NCBI RefSeq assembly: GCF_008065375.1
Contig: NZ_VJYI01000013.1
Location: 1-64,000, forward strand
Length of the DNA stretch: 64,000 nt
Direction of reading: 5' to 3'
Source of the DNA: Nonomuraea sp. SYSU D8015
Lineage (GTDB): Bacteria; Actinomycetota; Actinomycetes; Streptosporangiales; Streptosporangiaceae
Within the stretch, counting starts at the first letter, position 1; each line of letters begins with the position of its first letter. The position numbers and the translations under genes were made by a program. This document shows, one piece after another, positions 42,507 to 51,661 of the stretch. The notes below the pieces were generated by a model, which saw only the letters and a list, made by a program, of their open reading frames with translations, had not been told where the DNA came from and searched no databases.

Positions 42507-43396
42507 ACGACATCGACAGACTGGTGAAGGCCCTCGACCTCGCACCGCACCCGCCGGCGCAGGGGCCCGCCGCCCGCGAGCTCCGTACCGCGATCATGGA
42601 AACGCCGCAGGCGCGCGGCCGGTCGTCCTGGTTCCGCCGGGGAGGAGTCCGGCTGCCGGTTCTGATCTCGGCGGTCGCGGCGGCGGCGGTCGCCATCGCC
42701 GTCGGCGTCGGTCTGCCATCCCGTGGTCCGGCGACGGAATACGCCAACGCGGCCGTCTCCATTGCCAGGGGGGACGAGTATTTCAGCGTCACCATCACCG
42801 ATCCCGCGGCCGACCATCGACGGTTCGAGGAGGCGTTCCGCGCGGTCGGGCTCAAGGTGCGGGTGAAGGTCGTCCCGGTGGCGCCCGAGCACGTGGGCAT
42901 GCTGCTCGGGCCGATCGTCCCCGGGGGTTTCAAGGGGCCGGGAAGCGTGGGGGTGCACGAGATGACGCCGTGCGCGTCGGCGTTCTGCGGCAAGGTCTGG
43001 CTGCCCGCGAATCTCTCCCAGCTGGTCGTGTTCGGCGTCGGCCGGCCCGCCAGGGCGGGCGAGACCTACGCGGAGGCCGATCTCTACGATCCGTCCGGTG
43101 AGGAGGCGCTGAAGGGCTACACCACGCGCGGCAAAACCGTCGCCGCCGTACGGGACGAGCTGCGCCGGCGGGAGCTCAAGGTCGCCTATCGCCTGCTGTG
43201 GGTCACTGAGGACAACGGATTCTTCGACGAGGTCGTCTCCGCCGGCCGGGTCAAGGACGACTGGATCGTCAACGGCACCCGCTTCCGCAGCTCCGACACC
43301 GTCGACGTCTACATCGATCCCGGTCCGGGCGCCGGGCCCATGCCCGACTCGCGAGAGGTCGCCAGGCCGGAGTGGTACGACGGCCTGACCGACTGA
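42503..43396 (+). CDS. Membrane-anchored protein of unknown function, probable partner of the ECF sigma factor
   Basis: A 297-residue protein with a 45-residue cytoplasmic N-terminus, one span at about 50-68 (LPVLISAVAAAAVAIAVGVG) and an extracytoplasmic body. The body has two similar halves, around FSVTITDPAADHRRFEEAFRAVGLKVRVKVVPV and VAAVRDELRRRELKVAYRLLWV, which look like a duplicated alpha/beta domain. A Cys pair (MTPCASAFCGKVW) may be oxidised outside. This layout is common behind actinobacterial ECF genes. The anti-sigma role is inferred from position only. Confidence 0.75.
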   Translation: MNDIDRLVKALDLAPHPPAQGPAARELRTAIMETPQARGRSSWFRRGGVRLPVLISAVAAAAVAIAVGVGLPSRGPATEYANAAVSIARGDEYFSVTITDPAADHRRFEEAFRAVGLKVRVKVVPVAPEHVGMLLGPIVPGGFKGPGSVGVHEMTPCASAFCGKVWLPANLSQLVVFGVGRPARAGETYAEADLYDPSGEEALKGYTTRGKTVAAVRDELRRRELKVAYRLLWVTEDNGFFDEVVSAGRVKDDWIVNGTRFRSSDTVDVYIDPGPGAGPMPDSREVARPEWYDGLTD

Positions 43397-43485
43397 CAGA
43401 CGCATCTCGGAGGGCGGCCGGCGGACGCGCCTTTTCACAAACCACCGCGAAAGCCGCGAATCCCTGTGATAGTTGATCACCGCAT

Positions 43486-43499
43486 GGTTTCCGAAAACC
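43486..43499. promoter_or_regulatory. LacI-like palindrome upstream of the GH6 gene
   Basis: GGTTTCCGAAAACC has five-base arms GGTTT and AAACC around CCGA. It lies 16 bases before the GTG at 43516. LacI-family repressors use similar sites with a central CG. The known cellulase operator with a TGGGAGC core was not found. Confidence 0.5.
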
Positions 43500-43515
43500 A
43501 GAAGGGACTCGATAC

Positions 43516-44913
43516 GTGCGATCGTTCAACCGTGTGATGGCGATCACGGTCTCGGCGGCGACGGCGTTATCGGTGGTGATCGCGGCACCCGCGGCCGCCG
43601 CGCAGGAACTGGTGGTCAACGGTACGTTCGCGAGCGGCACCGCGCCGTGGTGGGCGTCGGCGAACACGTCGATGGCCGTGGACGCCGGCCGGCTGCGCGT
43701 CGACGTGGCGGGCGGCACCGCCAACCCGTGGGACGCCATGATCGGGCAGAACGACATCCCCCTGGCCGAGGGGAAGTCGTACACCCTGTCGTTCGACGCC
43801 TCGGCTTCTGCCCAGGTCACGGCGGTCACCACCGTGCAGCTCGCGGACTCCCCGTACACGAACACCCTGACCAAGGCGATCTCGCTCACCACGGCGAGCA
43901 AGCGCTTCAGCTTCCCCTTCACCTCCAGCCTGAGCACGTCGGCGGGGCAGGTTTCGTTCCAGCTCGGCAAGAACGCCGGGTTCAGCTTCTTCGTGGACAA
44001 CGTCTCGCTGACCGAGACGACCACGCAGCCGGGGTCCGGGCCGGTGGCGATGACCAGCGGCTTCTACGTCGATCCCGACTCCAACCCGGCGGTCTGGGTG
44101 CGGAACAACTCCGGTGACTCGCGGGCGGCGCGCATCGAGTCGGCCATCTCGTCCAAGCCGATGGCCCGGTGGTTCGGCGGCTGGAGCGGTGACATCCGCG
44201 CCGCGGTCTCCAACTACGTGGCCGCCGCGGACTCCGCCGACAAGCTGCCTGTCCTTGTGGCGTACAACATCCCGGGCCGCGACGCGTGCGGCGAGCACTC
44301 CGGGGGCGGGGCCGGCAGCGAGTCGGCGTACAAGACGTGGATCTCCGCGTTCGCGGACGGGATCGGCAACCGGCCGGCGGTCGTCATCATCGAGCCCGAT
44401 TCGCTCGGCGACTTCGGCTGCATGGACGGGACCGAGATCGAGGCACGCAACCGCATGCTGACGTACGCCACCGAGCAGTTCCGCGACAAGACCCCCAACA
44501 CGTGGGCCTACCTCGACGCGGCCAACGCGGGCTGGGTGGCGGCCGACAAGATGGCGGCGCGGCTGAAGGACGCGGGCGTCGGCAACGTCCGCGGCTTCGC
44601 GGTGAACGTCTCCAACTACTACACGACCAGCCAGTCGGCCACGTACGCCTCGTCGGTCAACGCCTCCCTCGGCGGCGGCGCGAAGTGGGTGATCGACACC
44701 AGCCGCAACGGCAACGGCTCCAACGGCGAGTGGTGCAACCCGGCCGGCCGCAAGCTCGGCACCACCACGCAGCTGGGTGGGGCCGACGGCACGGAGATGC
44801 TGCTGTGGGTGAAGGTCCCCGGTGACTCCGACGGCAACTGCGGCATCGCCCGGGACACGCCTGCCGGGCAGTTCAGCCCGGCCATCGCCGTCCGCCTGAT
44901 CGACGGCACCTGA
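43516..44913 (+). CDS. Secreted GH6 endoglucanase/cellobiohydrolase with N-terminal carbohydrate-binding domain
   Basis: A 465-residue secreted enzyme. Signal peptide about 1-29 (ends APAAAA). Residues 30-170 are a CBM4/9-like beta sandwich (VVNGTFASGTAPWW, LSFDASASAQVTAV, FSFFVDNVSL). The catalytic GH6 domain runs from about 178 to the end, with GFYVDPDSNPAVWV, LPVLVAYNIPGRDACGEHSGGG (Asp near 256), IIEPDSLGDFGC (Asp near 295) and VKVPGDSDGNCG. It should hydrolyse beta-1,4-glucan. The GTG at 43516 follows AAGGGAC. It stands as a single unit next to other secreted glycosidases. Confidence 0.95.
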   Translation: MRSFNRVMAITVSAATALSVVIAAPAAAAQELVVNGTFASGTAPWWASANTSMAVDAGRLRVDVAGGTANPWDAMIGQNDIPLAEGKSYTLSFDASASAQVTAVTTVQLADSPYTNTLTKAISLTTASKRFSFPFTSSLSTSAGQVSFQLGKNAGFSFFVDNVSLTETTTQPGSGPVAMTSGFYVDPDSNPAVWVRNNSGDSRAARIESAISSKPMARWFGGWSGDIRAAVSNYVAAADSADKLPVLVAYNIPGRDACGEHSGGGAGSESAYKTWISAFADGIGNRPAVVIIEPDSLGDFGCMDGTEIEARNRMLTYATEQFRDKTPNTWAYLDAANAGWVAADKMAARLKDAGVGNVRGFAVNVSNYYTTSQSATYASSVNASLGGGAKWVIDTSRNGNGSNGEWCNPAGRKLGTTTQLGGADGTEMLLWVKVPGDSDGNCGIARDTPAGQFSPAIAVRLIDGT

Positions 44914-44965
44914 CGACCCGGCCGCGGGCCTCGGAGAGCCGCGCTCTCTCCGAGGCCCGCCGCCG

Positions 44966-46744
44966 TCAGCCCGTACGCAGCTTCTCCGCCGGAATGGTCT
45001 GGCGGGTGATGGTGGGGCTGGACCAGTGGAGCTGGGCGATGGCGTCGTAGCCGTTGTCGTAGAACTCCATCTTGATGTCATGCGCTCCGGCGGTCAGAGC
45101 GATCTGGCCGCTGTCGTCGCGCTTGGAGTGGTCCGTCCAGTTGTCCACGACGAGCGTGCCGTCCACCCAGAGCCGGACGCCGTCGTCGCTGGTGGTGATG
45201 AACGTGTACGTCTCGGCGCGGTCGGCGATCACCTTGCCGGTCCAGCGCACGCTGAACGTGTCGGGGGACACGGCGGGGTCGGGGGCATTCAAGCCCCAGT
45301 CGAAGTTCACCTGGGGGTCGACCCGGGTGAGCTTGGGCGCGGTCAGGTCGGCGTTGTCGAAGTACGTGGCCGTCAGGCCCTGCTCCTCGAGGACCAGGGT
45401 CGTGACCGAGCGCGCGGGCAGCGTGAGCGTGCCCTTGCCCCCGGCGACGTCGACCGTGCCCGTGCGGTGCGGGGCCCACGCGTCGCCGGTGCTCTGCCAG
45501 ATCGCGGCCGTCCCCGCCGTCAGGCCGGTGAGCGTCAGTGAGGTGTCCAGCGGCTCTGCGCCCACGTTGACGAGGACGACGTTCTTGGCCGCGTCGGAGG
45601 CGAACACGTGCAGGAGGCCACTGTCGGCGCGTGCCTCCACCATGGTCTTGCCGAACGGCCTGAACAGGCCCTCGCCGGTGAACATGCCGATGCCGTGGTA
45701 CATGGGCAGCGGCTCGTTGCGCGGCACACCGCCTTCGCCCCTCTCGCTGGTCAGACCGAGCTGGCCGTTCTTGTCGCCGTACTGGTAGGCGGCGCCTCCC
45801 GCGTGCAGGATCTGGCCGAGCGCCGCCGCGCCCCACAGCGTGTTGAAATGGGTCAGCGTACGGTGGCCGTCGGTGTCCTGGTGGTCGGAGTTGAACTCGC
45901 CGATCTGGATGTCGATGTCGCGGCCGAGCACGGACCTGGCGAGGGCGCGCACCTCGTTCATCTCGGTCTCGTAGGCGCGGATGACGTCGCCGAGCAGGTA
46001 TTCGTCGGTGACCTCCTCGTCGCCGTTGCCGTAGTCGTGGTAGTCGAGGAAGTCGACGCGATCCCGCGAGCCCTCCAGGAACGTCTTGATGTAGGGCAGG
46101 TCGTTCCAGGCCGTGGCGGGGCCGCCGACCTGCACCGCCGAGTCGACGGCGTCGAGGGCGTCGGTGATCATGTTGAATCGCCGGCTGTACTCGGCCGCCG
46201 ACATTTCCGGCTTTTCCGGGTGGCAGGCGCAGTTGAGCTCGTTGCCGACGATGAACCTGCGCACCGGCGTCCCGGAGGCCGCGAAGTGCCGGTAGAGCGC
46301 CACCGCGTCGTCGCGGTTCACCTCGGCGCTCACGCGGCCGTCCACCTGGAGGATGACGACCGGCTCGGCGCCCAGGTCACGGATGGCCGCGATCCACGCG
46401 TCGGCTGAGACGGTCGTGTCGCACTTCCAGCCGCCGCAGATGATCGGGCTGGCGTAGTTGCCCGGCTCCTGGTAGTGGAGCTCTATGCGCATCCGGCCCG
46501 GCTTCAGGTTCCGCAGGAGCTCGCGGTGCCGGGGGGCGTTCGTGATGTACGAGCCTTCGCCGTACCCCGTGATGCCGATCCCGTAGTCGGTGGCGGACAG
46601 CGTACGCACCGGCTTGGTGAAATCGACCGAGACGGTGGCGGACGCCGCCGCCTCGGCCGGCGCCCCCACCGGCCAGATCGCCACGGCGGCTGCCAGGCCA
46701 CCCGCCAGAGCGGCCCGCAGCGCACGCCGAGCTAATGCAGTCAT
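44966..46744 (-). CDS. Secreted glycoside hydrolase (GH39-like, clan A) with C-terminal PA14 domain
   Basis: A 592-residue secreted protein with a signal peptide of about 33 residues (VGAPAEAAA). The TIM-barrel part has RFIVGNELN with probable acid/base Glu169, and IQIGEFNSDHQ with probable nucleophile Glu283, as in clan-A enzymes such as GH39. A beta-sandwich (about 370-450) follows. At 455-590 there is a PA14 domain (LTATYFDNADLTAPKL, TYTFITTSDDGVRLWVDGTLVVDNWTDHS). The substrate is unknown; beta-xylosides or alpha-L-arabinosides are plausible from the company. It converges on the GH6 gene. The region before it (46745-47034) has no gene. Confidence 0.85.
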   Translation of the reverse strand: MTALARRALRAALAGGLAAAVAIWPVGAPAEAAASATVSVDFTKPVRTLSATDYGIGITGYGEGSYITNAPRHRELLRNLKPGRMRIELHYQEPGNYASPIICGGWKCDTTVSADAWIAAIRDLGAEPVVILQVDGRVSAEVNRDDAVALYRHFAASGTPVRRFIVGNELNCACHPEKPEMSAAEYSRRFNMITDALDAVDSAVQVGGPATAWNDLPYIKTFLEGSRDRVDFLDYHDYGNGDEEVTDEYLLGDVIRAYETEMNEVRALARSVLGRDIDIQIGEFNSDHQDTDGHRTLTHFNTLWGAAALGQILHAGGAAYQYGDKNGQLGLTSERGEGGVPRNEPLPMYHGIGMFTGEGLFRPFGKTMVEARADSGLLHVFASDAAKNVVLVNVGAEPLDTSLTLTGLTAGTAAIWQSTGDAWAPHRTGTVDVAGGKGTLTLPARSVTTLVLEEQGLTATYFDNADLTAPKLTRVDPQVNFDWGLNAPDPAVSPDTFSVRWTGKVIADRAETYTFITTSDDGVRLWVDGTLVVDNWTDHSKRDDSGQIALTAGAHDIKMEFYDNGYDAIAQLHWSSPTITRQTIPAEKLRTG

Positions 46745-47034
46745 CGTTCTCCTGTCAGAAGGATCCGGAAGATCCCATGGATCATGACAGAGCCGGATGA
46801 CGGCGGGGTGAACGTTCCGTCAGGCGCGCTCGGCTTCGCAGGATCCCCGCGACGGCCGACGGGGGCAGCGGCGCGCCGTCCGCACGGCCGAGGAGGCCGG
46901 TGCCGGAGCCGGCGAGCAGCGGTACCGCCGGTCGTCCGGCCGCCAGCCCGGCCGCCGACGAGAGCACCACCATGCCGGTCGGATGACCGCTTGACGGGTA
47001 TGATCTCCTGATCCGTCGATCGAAGGGGTGGCCG

Positions 47035-47571
47035 GTGCGGCGAGGCGCGTGGCGTGGGCCGGTCGCGCTGGTGTCCGGGCTGGTCCTGGCGGCGGCCTAC
47101 GTGGCGGGGCACTACCTGGCCATGCGGTACGCCGTGGAGCAGGCGACCTTCATGGCGACGGCGGGCTCAGAGGTGATGGGCGCGACCCCGGACGACGACG
47201 GCTTGGCCGAGGACATGCGCGACGTGCGCGGAGACCGCGAGATGCTGGTCTTCCTCGTCGGCCTCGCCGCGATCTCCGTGACTTGCGGCGGCATCCCGCT
47301 GCCCAGGCTGAAGGGTCCGGCCAGGTTCGCAGTGGCGGCGCTGGCGTGGATCGGCTGGGCGTTCTACCCGGTCGCCGCTGTGCTGACGTTCTTCAAGTGG
47401 GCGTTGCTCTTGGTGGGAGACGGCGGCGCCACCGGCTTCCCCCACTATTACGCCGCGTGGCTGCCGCGCCTGCTGCTCCTCGTGGTCGGCGCCGCGGCGC
47501 TGCAGGCGACAGGCCTCGTCATGGCCGGTCGCACGTCCGCCGACCAGGCCCGCGAGTCGCCGGCCGGCTGA
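47035..47571 (+). CDS. Membrane protein of unknown function
   Basis: A 178-residue protein with four hydrophobic segments (about 8-28, 70-88, 98-122, 140-162). An acidic loop (ATPDDDGLAEDMRDVRGDREM) separates spans one and two. The GTG at 47035 is used; GGGGTGG lies upstream. No family was recognised. It lies 78 bases before the DNA ligase gene on the same strand but need not be cotranscribed. Confidence 0.7.
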   Translation: MRRGAWRGPVALVSGLVLAAAYVAGHYLAMRYAVEQATFMATAGSEVMGATPDDDGLAEDMRDVRGDREMLVFLVGLAAISVTCGGIPLPRLKGPARFAVAALAWIGWAFYPVAAVLTFFKWALLLVGDGGATGFPHYYAAWLPRLLLLVVGAAALQATGLVMAGRTSADQARESPAG

Positions 47572-47649
47572 GGGCGGCGGCGTTCCACCGGACGTGAAGC
47601 GCCGTTTCAGGGCCCGCGAATTGTCGGTGACCCTCGCCATGATGGATCT

Positions 47650-49713
47650 ATGACCGAGACGCCCCCCTTCACCGTCCTGGCCGACGACACGGCCTACGCC
47701 GAGGCCGTGCAGCTGGCCGTCGACTCCGCGGCGGCCTACTACGCCGACGGCACCTCCACGATCGACGACGACGCCTATGACCGGCTGGTCCGCGGCATCC
47801 AGGCGTACGAGGAGGCCCACCCCGAGGCGGTGCTGCCGTCCTCGCCGACCGGCAAGGTGGCCGCCGGGGCCGTGGTGGGCGACGTGCCGCACACGGTGCC
47901 GATGCTGAGCCTGGACAACGTGTTCGGCGCCGAGCAGCTCGCCGACTGGGTGGCCGGGCTGGAGCGGAGGATCGGGCGGCCGGTCACGGCGTGGAGCGTG
48001 GAGCCCAAGCTCGACGGGCTGGCGATCTCGGCCCGCTACCGGCACGGCCGGCTGACGCAGCTGGTCACCCGCGGTGACGGCACCGCGGGCGAGGACGTCT
48101 CACACGCCATCGGCACCGTCGTCGGCCTCCCCGACCGGCTGGCGGACGCGGTCACGGTGGAGCTTCGGGGCGAGGTCATGATGACCACGTCGCAGTTCGA
48201 GGAGGCCTGTGCCAAGCGGCAGGCGCACGACGGCACCACGTTCGCCAATCCGCGCAGCGCCGCCGCGGGCACGCTGCGCACGCGTGAGCGGCCGTACGTG
48301 TGTGAGCTGACGTTCTTCGGCTACGGTGTCGTGCCGCCGCCCGACGACGACTCCGAGCTGGCCACACGCCTGCGCGAGCTGCCGCACAGCGAGATCATGC
48401 GCTGGGTGGCCGCGCAGGGCGTGCAGACCACGGCCGCCACGCCCGTGGCGGGGATCGTGGCCGAGACGCTGGAGCGGGTGCAGGAGCGCATCGGGGAGAT
48501 CGCCGCCACCCGTCCCGAGCTGCCGTTCGGCATCGACGGCATCGTGATCAAGTGCGATCTGGCGGCCGACCAGGCGGAGGCCGGATTCAGCTCGCGGGCG
48601 CCGCGCTGGGCCATCGCGTACAAGCTGCCCGCCACCGAGAAGATCACAAAGCTGATCGGCGTGGAGTGGAACACCGGCCGCACCGGCGTCATCGCGCCGC
48701 GCGCGGTGCTGGAGCCGGTCAAGCTCGACGGCAGCACCGTCACATATGCCACCTTGCACAACGTCGCCGACATCACCCGCCGCGGCCTGATGCTGGGCGA
48801 CAGCGTGACCGTCTACAAGGCGGGCGACGTGATCCCCCGCGTGGAGGCGCCGGTCGTGCACCTGCGCACCGGCGATGAGCAGCCGATTCCGATCCCGCAG
48901 GTCTGTCCGGCGTGCGGGGACGCCATCGACAGGTCGCAGGAGCGCTGGCGGTGCGTACGCGGCCGCGGCTGCCAGGCGATCGCGTCCATCATCTACGCGG
49001 TCGGCCGCGACCAGCTCGACATCGAGGGCCTGGCGGAAAACCGCATCAAGCAGATGCTCGACGCCGGCCTGATCACCGACTTCGCCGACCTGTTCTTCCT
49101 CACCCGCGAGCAACTGCTCGACCTGGAGCGCATGGGCGAGACCAGCACAGACAACCTGCTCGCCGCCATCGAGCAGGCCAAGGCCCGGCCGCTGAGCAGG
49201 GTGTTCGCGGCGCTCGGCGTCCGCGGCACCGGCCGCTCCATGAGCCGCCGCATCGCCCGCCACTTCGCCACGATGGACGCCATCCGCGCGGCCGGCGCCG
49301 AGGCGATCCAGCAGGTGGAGGGCATCGGCCCGGAGAAGGCGCCGGTCGTGGTGGCCGAGCTGATCGAGCTCGCCCCGCTCATCGACAAGCTGGTCCAGGC
49401 GGGGGTCAACATGACCGAGCCCGGTGCCACGCCGCCCGCCGAGGGAGATCCGGTGCTGAGCGGGCTGCCGTTGGCGTCGATGTCGGTGGTGGTCACCGGC
49501 GCGATGACCGGCCCGTTGGCGACGCTGTCGCGCAACGAGGTCAACGAGCTGATCGAACGCGCCGGCGGCAAGGCGTCCTCCAGCGTGTCGGCCAAGACGT
49601 CGCTGCTGGTGGCGGGAGAGAAGGCCGGCTCCAAGCGGGCCAAGGCCGAGACTCTGGGGGTTCGGATCGTGAGCCCGGAGGAGTTCGCCGCCGAGGTCAG
49701 CGCGTTCCTCTGA
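47650..49713 (+). CDS. ligA: NAD-dependent DNA ligase
   Basis: A 687-residue enzyme with all LigA modules. The N-terminal Ia domain has DDAYDRLVRGI. The adenylation domain contains the nucleophile Lys120 in EPKLDGLAIS, then TRGDGTAGEDVSH, ELRGEVMM, FANPRSAAAGTLR, GIDGIVIK and AIAYKLP. The OB fold has GRTGVIAPRA and GDSVTVYKAGDVIP. The Cys4 zinc finger is CPACG...RCVRGRGCQ. Then come helix-hairpin-helix repeats and a BRCT domain (SVVVTGAMTGPLATLSRNEV). It joins nicked DNA using NAD. It sits alone among sugar genes, not beside gatCAB as the housekeeping gene often does in actinobacteria, so it may be a second copy. Confidence 0.96.
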   Translation: MTETPPFTVLADDTAYAEAVQLAVDSAAAYYADGTSTIDDDAYDRLVRGIQAYEEAHPEAVLPSSPTGKVAAGAVVGDVPHTVPMLSLDNVFGAEQLADWVAGLERRIGRPVTAWSVEPKLDGLAISARYRHGRLTQLVTRGDGTAGEDVSHAIGTVVGLPDRLADAVTVELRGEVMMTTSQFEEACAKRQAHDGTTFANPRSAAAGTLRTRERPYVCELTFFGYGVVPPPDDDSELATRLRELPHSEIMRWVAAQGVQTTAATPVAGIVAETLERVQERIGEIAATRPELPFGIDGIVIKCDLAADQAEAGFSSRAPRWAIAYKLPATEKITKLIGVEWNTGRTGVIAPRAVLEPVKLDGSTVTYATLHNVADITRRGLMLGDSVTVYKAGDVIPRVEAPVVHLRTGDEQPIPIPQVCPACGDAIDRSQERWRCVRGRGCQAIASIIYAVGRDQLDIEGLAENRIKQMLDAGLITDFADLFFLTREQLLDLERMGETSTDNLLAAIEQAKARPLSRVFAALGVRGTGRSMSRRIARHFATMDAIRAAGAEAIQQVEGIGPEKAPVVVAELIELAPLIDKLVQAGVNMTEPGATPPAEGDPVLSGLPLASMSVVVTGAMTGPLATLSRNEVNELIERAGGKASSSVSAKTSLLVAGEKAGSKRAKAETLGVRIVSPEEFAAEVSAFL

Positions 49714-49950
49714 AAGAGAGGCGTCTGGGGCGGTCCTGCCTGGCGGCAGAGTATTCACAGGGTGAGTCCGTTTTGCCGGGATGGTCGGCACATCCCCAAA
49801 CATGCCGAAGACCCCTCGGCCCCCGCCATCGCCGCGAAGCGATTGAAGAATCTTCACAAATACCGGCCGGGCAGATCTCTGCTCCGTAGGTGGAAGGGCG
49901 GCGGATGTCCCCCTAGGCTTTCCATCCCCCCTAGGAGATGGAGCCGCCTC

Positions 49951-51474
49951 ATGTCGCAATTGGCCGGTGCTCGCCCGCAGGTGCATCACCTCAAGATCAC
50001 ACTGCAGGACATCCGGCCGGCGGTGTGGCGGCGGCTGCAGGTTTCCTCCGAGATGACGCTGGGCGAGTTGAGCGACGTTCTGCAGGGCGCCTTCGCGTGG
50101 GAGGGCGAGCACCTGCACAAATTCATCGGCGCCACTGTCGAGTACGTGCCGAAGATGTTGCTGCGGGACGATCCGCTGCTCGGGTTCGGGCCGCCTCTGG
50201 TCCACGAGGATTCCGTGCGGCTGGTCCAGGTCGCGCCGCGGCGCGGTGCGGTCCTGGACTACGTCTACGACCTGGGTGGCGAATGGCGGCATCGGGTCGA
50301 GGTGGAGGAGATCACCGAGGCGGAGCCGGACACGCGTTACCCGGTCTGTACGGAGGGTCGCGGTGCCGCGCCTGAAGAGGATTCCCACGAATACACGCCA
50401 GCCACGTTCACCGAAAACGATCGGGAGGCGCTCAATCGGTGGTTCCGGCATAAGGGTGCGCGGCTGGGGCGTGACTTGCCTGTCTCGGTCAAGGAGATCG
50501 ATCGGGTGTTCGCGGCGTTGTTTCCCTGGCTCGTCCAAGGGGAGGGCGAGGATCGGGTGCTGCGCGCGCGGAGGGTCGCATCGATCGAGGAGCTGGGTGA
50601 GCAGGCCGCCGCCTCCGAGCTGGTACGGCGGGCGGTTGCCCTGGCCGACTGGGTGGGTTCCGGCGGCGGGCGGGCCGTGACGCCGAGCAGGGTGTTGCGG
50701 CCGGACGACGCCGTGCAGGCGGTGGATGAGCTTGGGCTGGACGAGTTCCTCCTGCCGGCGCTGCCGGAGATCGAGGTTCCGTCTGGGGATGGGGTTCCGC
50801 GGCCGGAGAGGAAGCTCCGCAGTGCCAAGGATCTGCCTGCGCTGCATGGTCTGTGGTGCGCGGCGGTGGAGAGCGGACTCATCGAGATCCGCGGGTCCAA
50901 GGCGGTCGCCGGGGATGCCGTGCGTACGTGGGAAGACGAGCCTTTGGAGACGTGGGCGCGGCTGCTGGCGGAGCTGATGCGCGCTCGCGTACAGGCTGAG
51001 CAGGAGGATCGTTCCTACTACGGGCGGCAGGCGCCTCAGGAGGTGGTGTTCCCGATCACCGCCGAGATCCTGGACGAGCTGGCGGAACGACCGCTGCCCG
51101 TGCTGCTTCCCGCCCTGCCCATCGCCGCGGCCACGGGGGATGTGACGGGCCTCTACGGGCTCAGCGGGAGTCTGCTCGGCGCCGTGCATGCCGCGATGGG
51201 CGACTGGGCGCTGGCCGGGGTGATCGAGCGGACCGACCAAGCCGTTGCTCCCAGCCTCCTGGAGCCCACGGTGAAAGACCTGGTCGCGGGCTTCTGGCGG
51301 GAGGATGATCCGTCGGCCGATCGGGGATCTGGTGTGCAGGGGTTCCTCGGGGGGATTCCGCGACAGGCGCTCGATGCCGTGTACGGGAGCCAGGTCGTCC
51401 GTCTCTCCTCGCTGGGCGCGTACGGCGTGCGCAGGCTGCTGGCCGCGCACGGCTGGGCCGTGACCACCGTTTAG
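49951..51474 (+). CDS. pRiA4b ORF-3-like protein
   Basis: A 507-residue protein. The N-terminal 200 residues match the plasmid pRiA4b ORF-3 family (VHHLKITLQDIRPAVWRRLQVSSEMTLGELSDVLQGAFAWEGEHLHKF, LDYVYDLGGEWRHRVEVEEI, YPVCTEGRGAAPEEDSH). The rest is a helical extension of unknown role. The family also occurs in IS1096-type elements and is widespread in actinomycetes with unknown function. The ATG at 49951 is preceded by AGGAGATGGAG, somewhat far. Longer open frames extend upstream to 49762 but lack a site. It converges on the GH43 gene. Confidence 0.85.
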   Translation: MSQLAGARPQVHHLKITLQDIRPAVWRRLQVSSEMTLGELSDVLQGAFAWEGEHLHKFIGATVEYVPKMLLRDDPLLGFGPPLVHEDSVRLVQVAPRRGAVLDYVYDLGGEWRHRVEVEEITEAEPDTRYPVCTEGRGAAPEEDSHEYTPATFTENDREALNRWFRHKGARLGRDLPVSVKEIDRVFAALFPWLVQGEGEDRVLRARRVASIEELGEQAAASELVRRAVALADWVGSGGGRAVTPSRVLRPDDAVQAVDELGLDEFLLPALPEIEVPSGDGVPRPERKLRSAKDLPALHGLWCAAVESGLIEIRGSKAVAGDAVRTWEDEPLETWARLLAELMRARVQAEQEDRSYYGRQAPQEVVFPITAEILDELAERPLPVLLPALPIAAATGDVTGLYGLSGSLLGAVHAAMGDWALAGVIERTDQAVAPSLLEPTVKDLVAGFWREDDPSADRGSGVQGFLGGIPRQALDAVYGSQVVRLSSLGAYGVRRLLAAHGWAVTTV

Positions 51475-51540
51475 CGCTTGCGTTTCTTGCCGTGTCCGGT
51501 ACGGCGGCCGCGGGCGCCGGGGCGCGGGCCTTCGGCGAAG

Positions 51541-51566
51541 CGGTGGCGGTGGCGGTGGCGGTGGCG
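51541..51566. repeat. GGTGGC microsatellite-like repeat
   Basis: About four perfect copies of GGTGGC lie between the convergent genes. On the minus strand they fall in a frame that encodes alternating His-Arg followed by a very basic end (GRRTGHGKKRKR and a stop), possibly the eroded tail of a gene. No start could be supported. Confidence 0.6.
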
Positions 51567-51624
51567 GCGCGCGCGTGGGCTCGGCAGCGCGGACCCGTAG
51601 ATCCATGATGGACCTGGTCATGGG

Positions 51625-51658
51625 GTCGTGCACCCCGAACGGTTCCGGGGTGCACGAC
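51625..51658. terminator. Bidirectional hairpin between convergent genes
   Basis: GTCGTGCACCCC and GGGGTGCACGAC are perfect 12-base arms around a 10-base loop. The hairpin stands three bases beyond the GH43 stop and 150 bases after the pRiA4b-like gene. There is no U tract, as usual in actinomycetes. Confidence 0.82.
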
Positions 51659-51661
51659 TGA

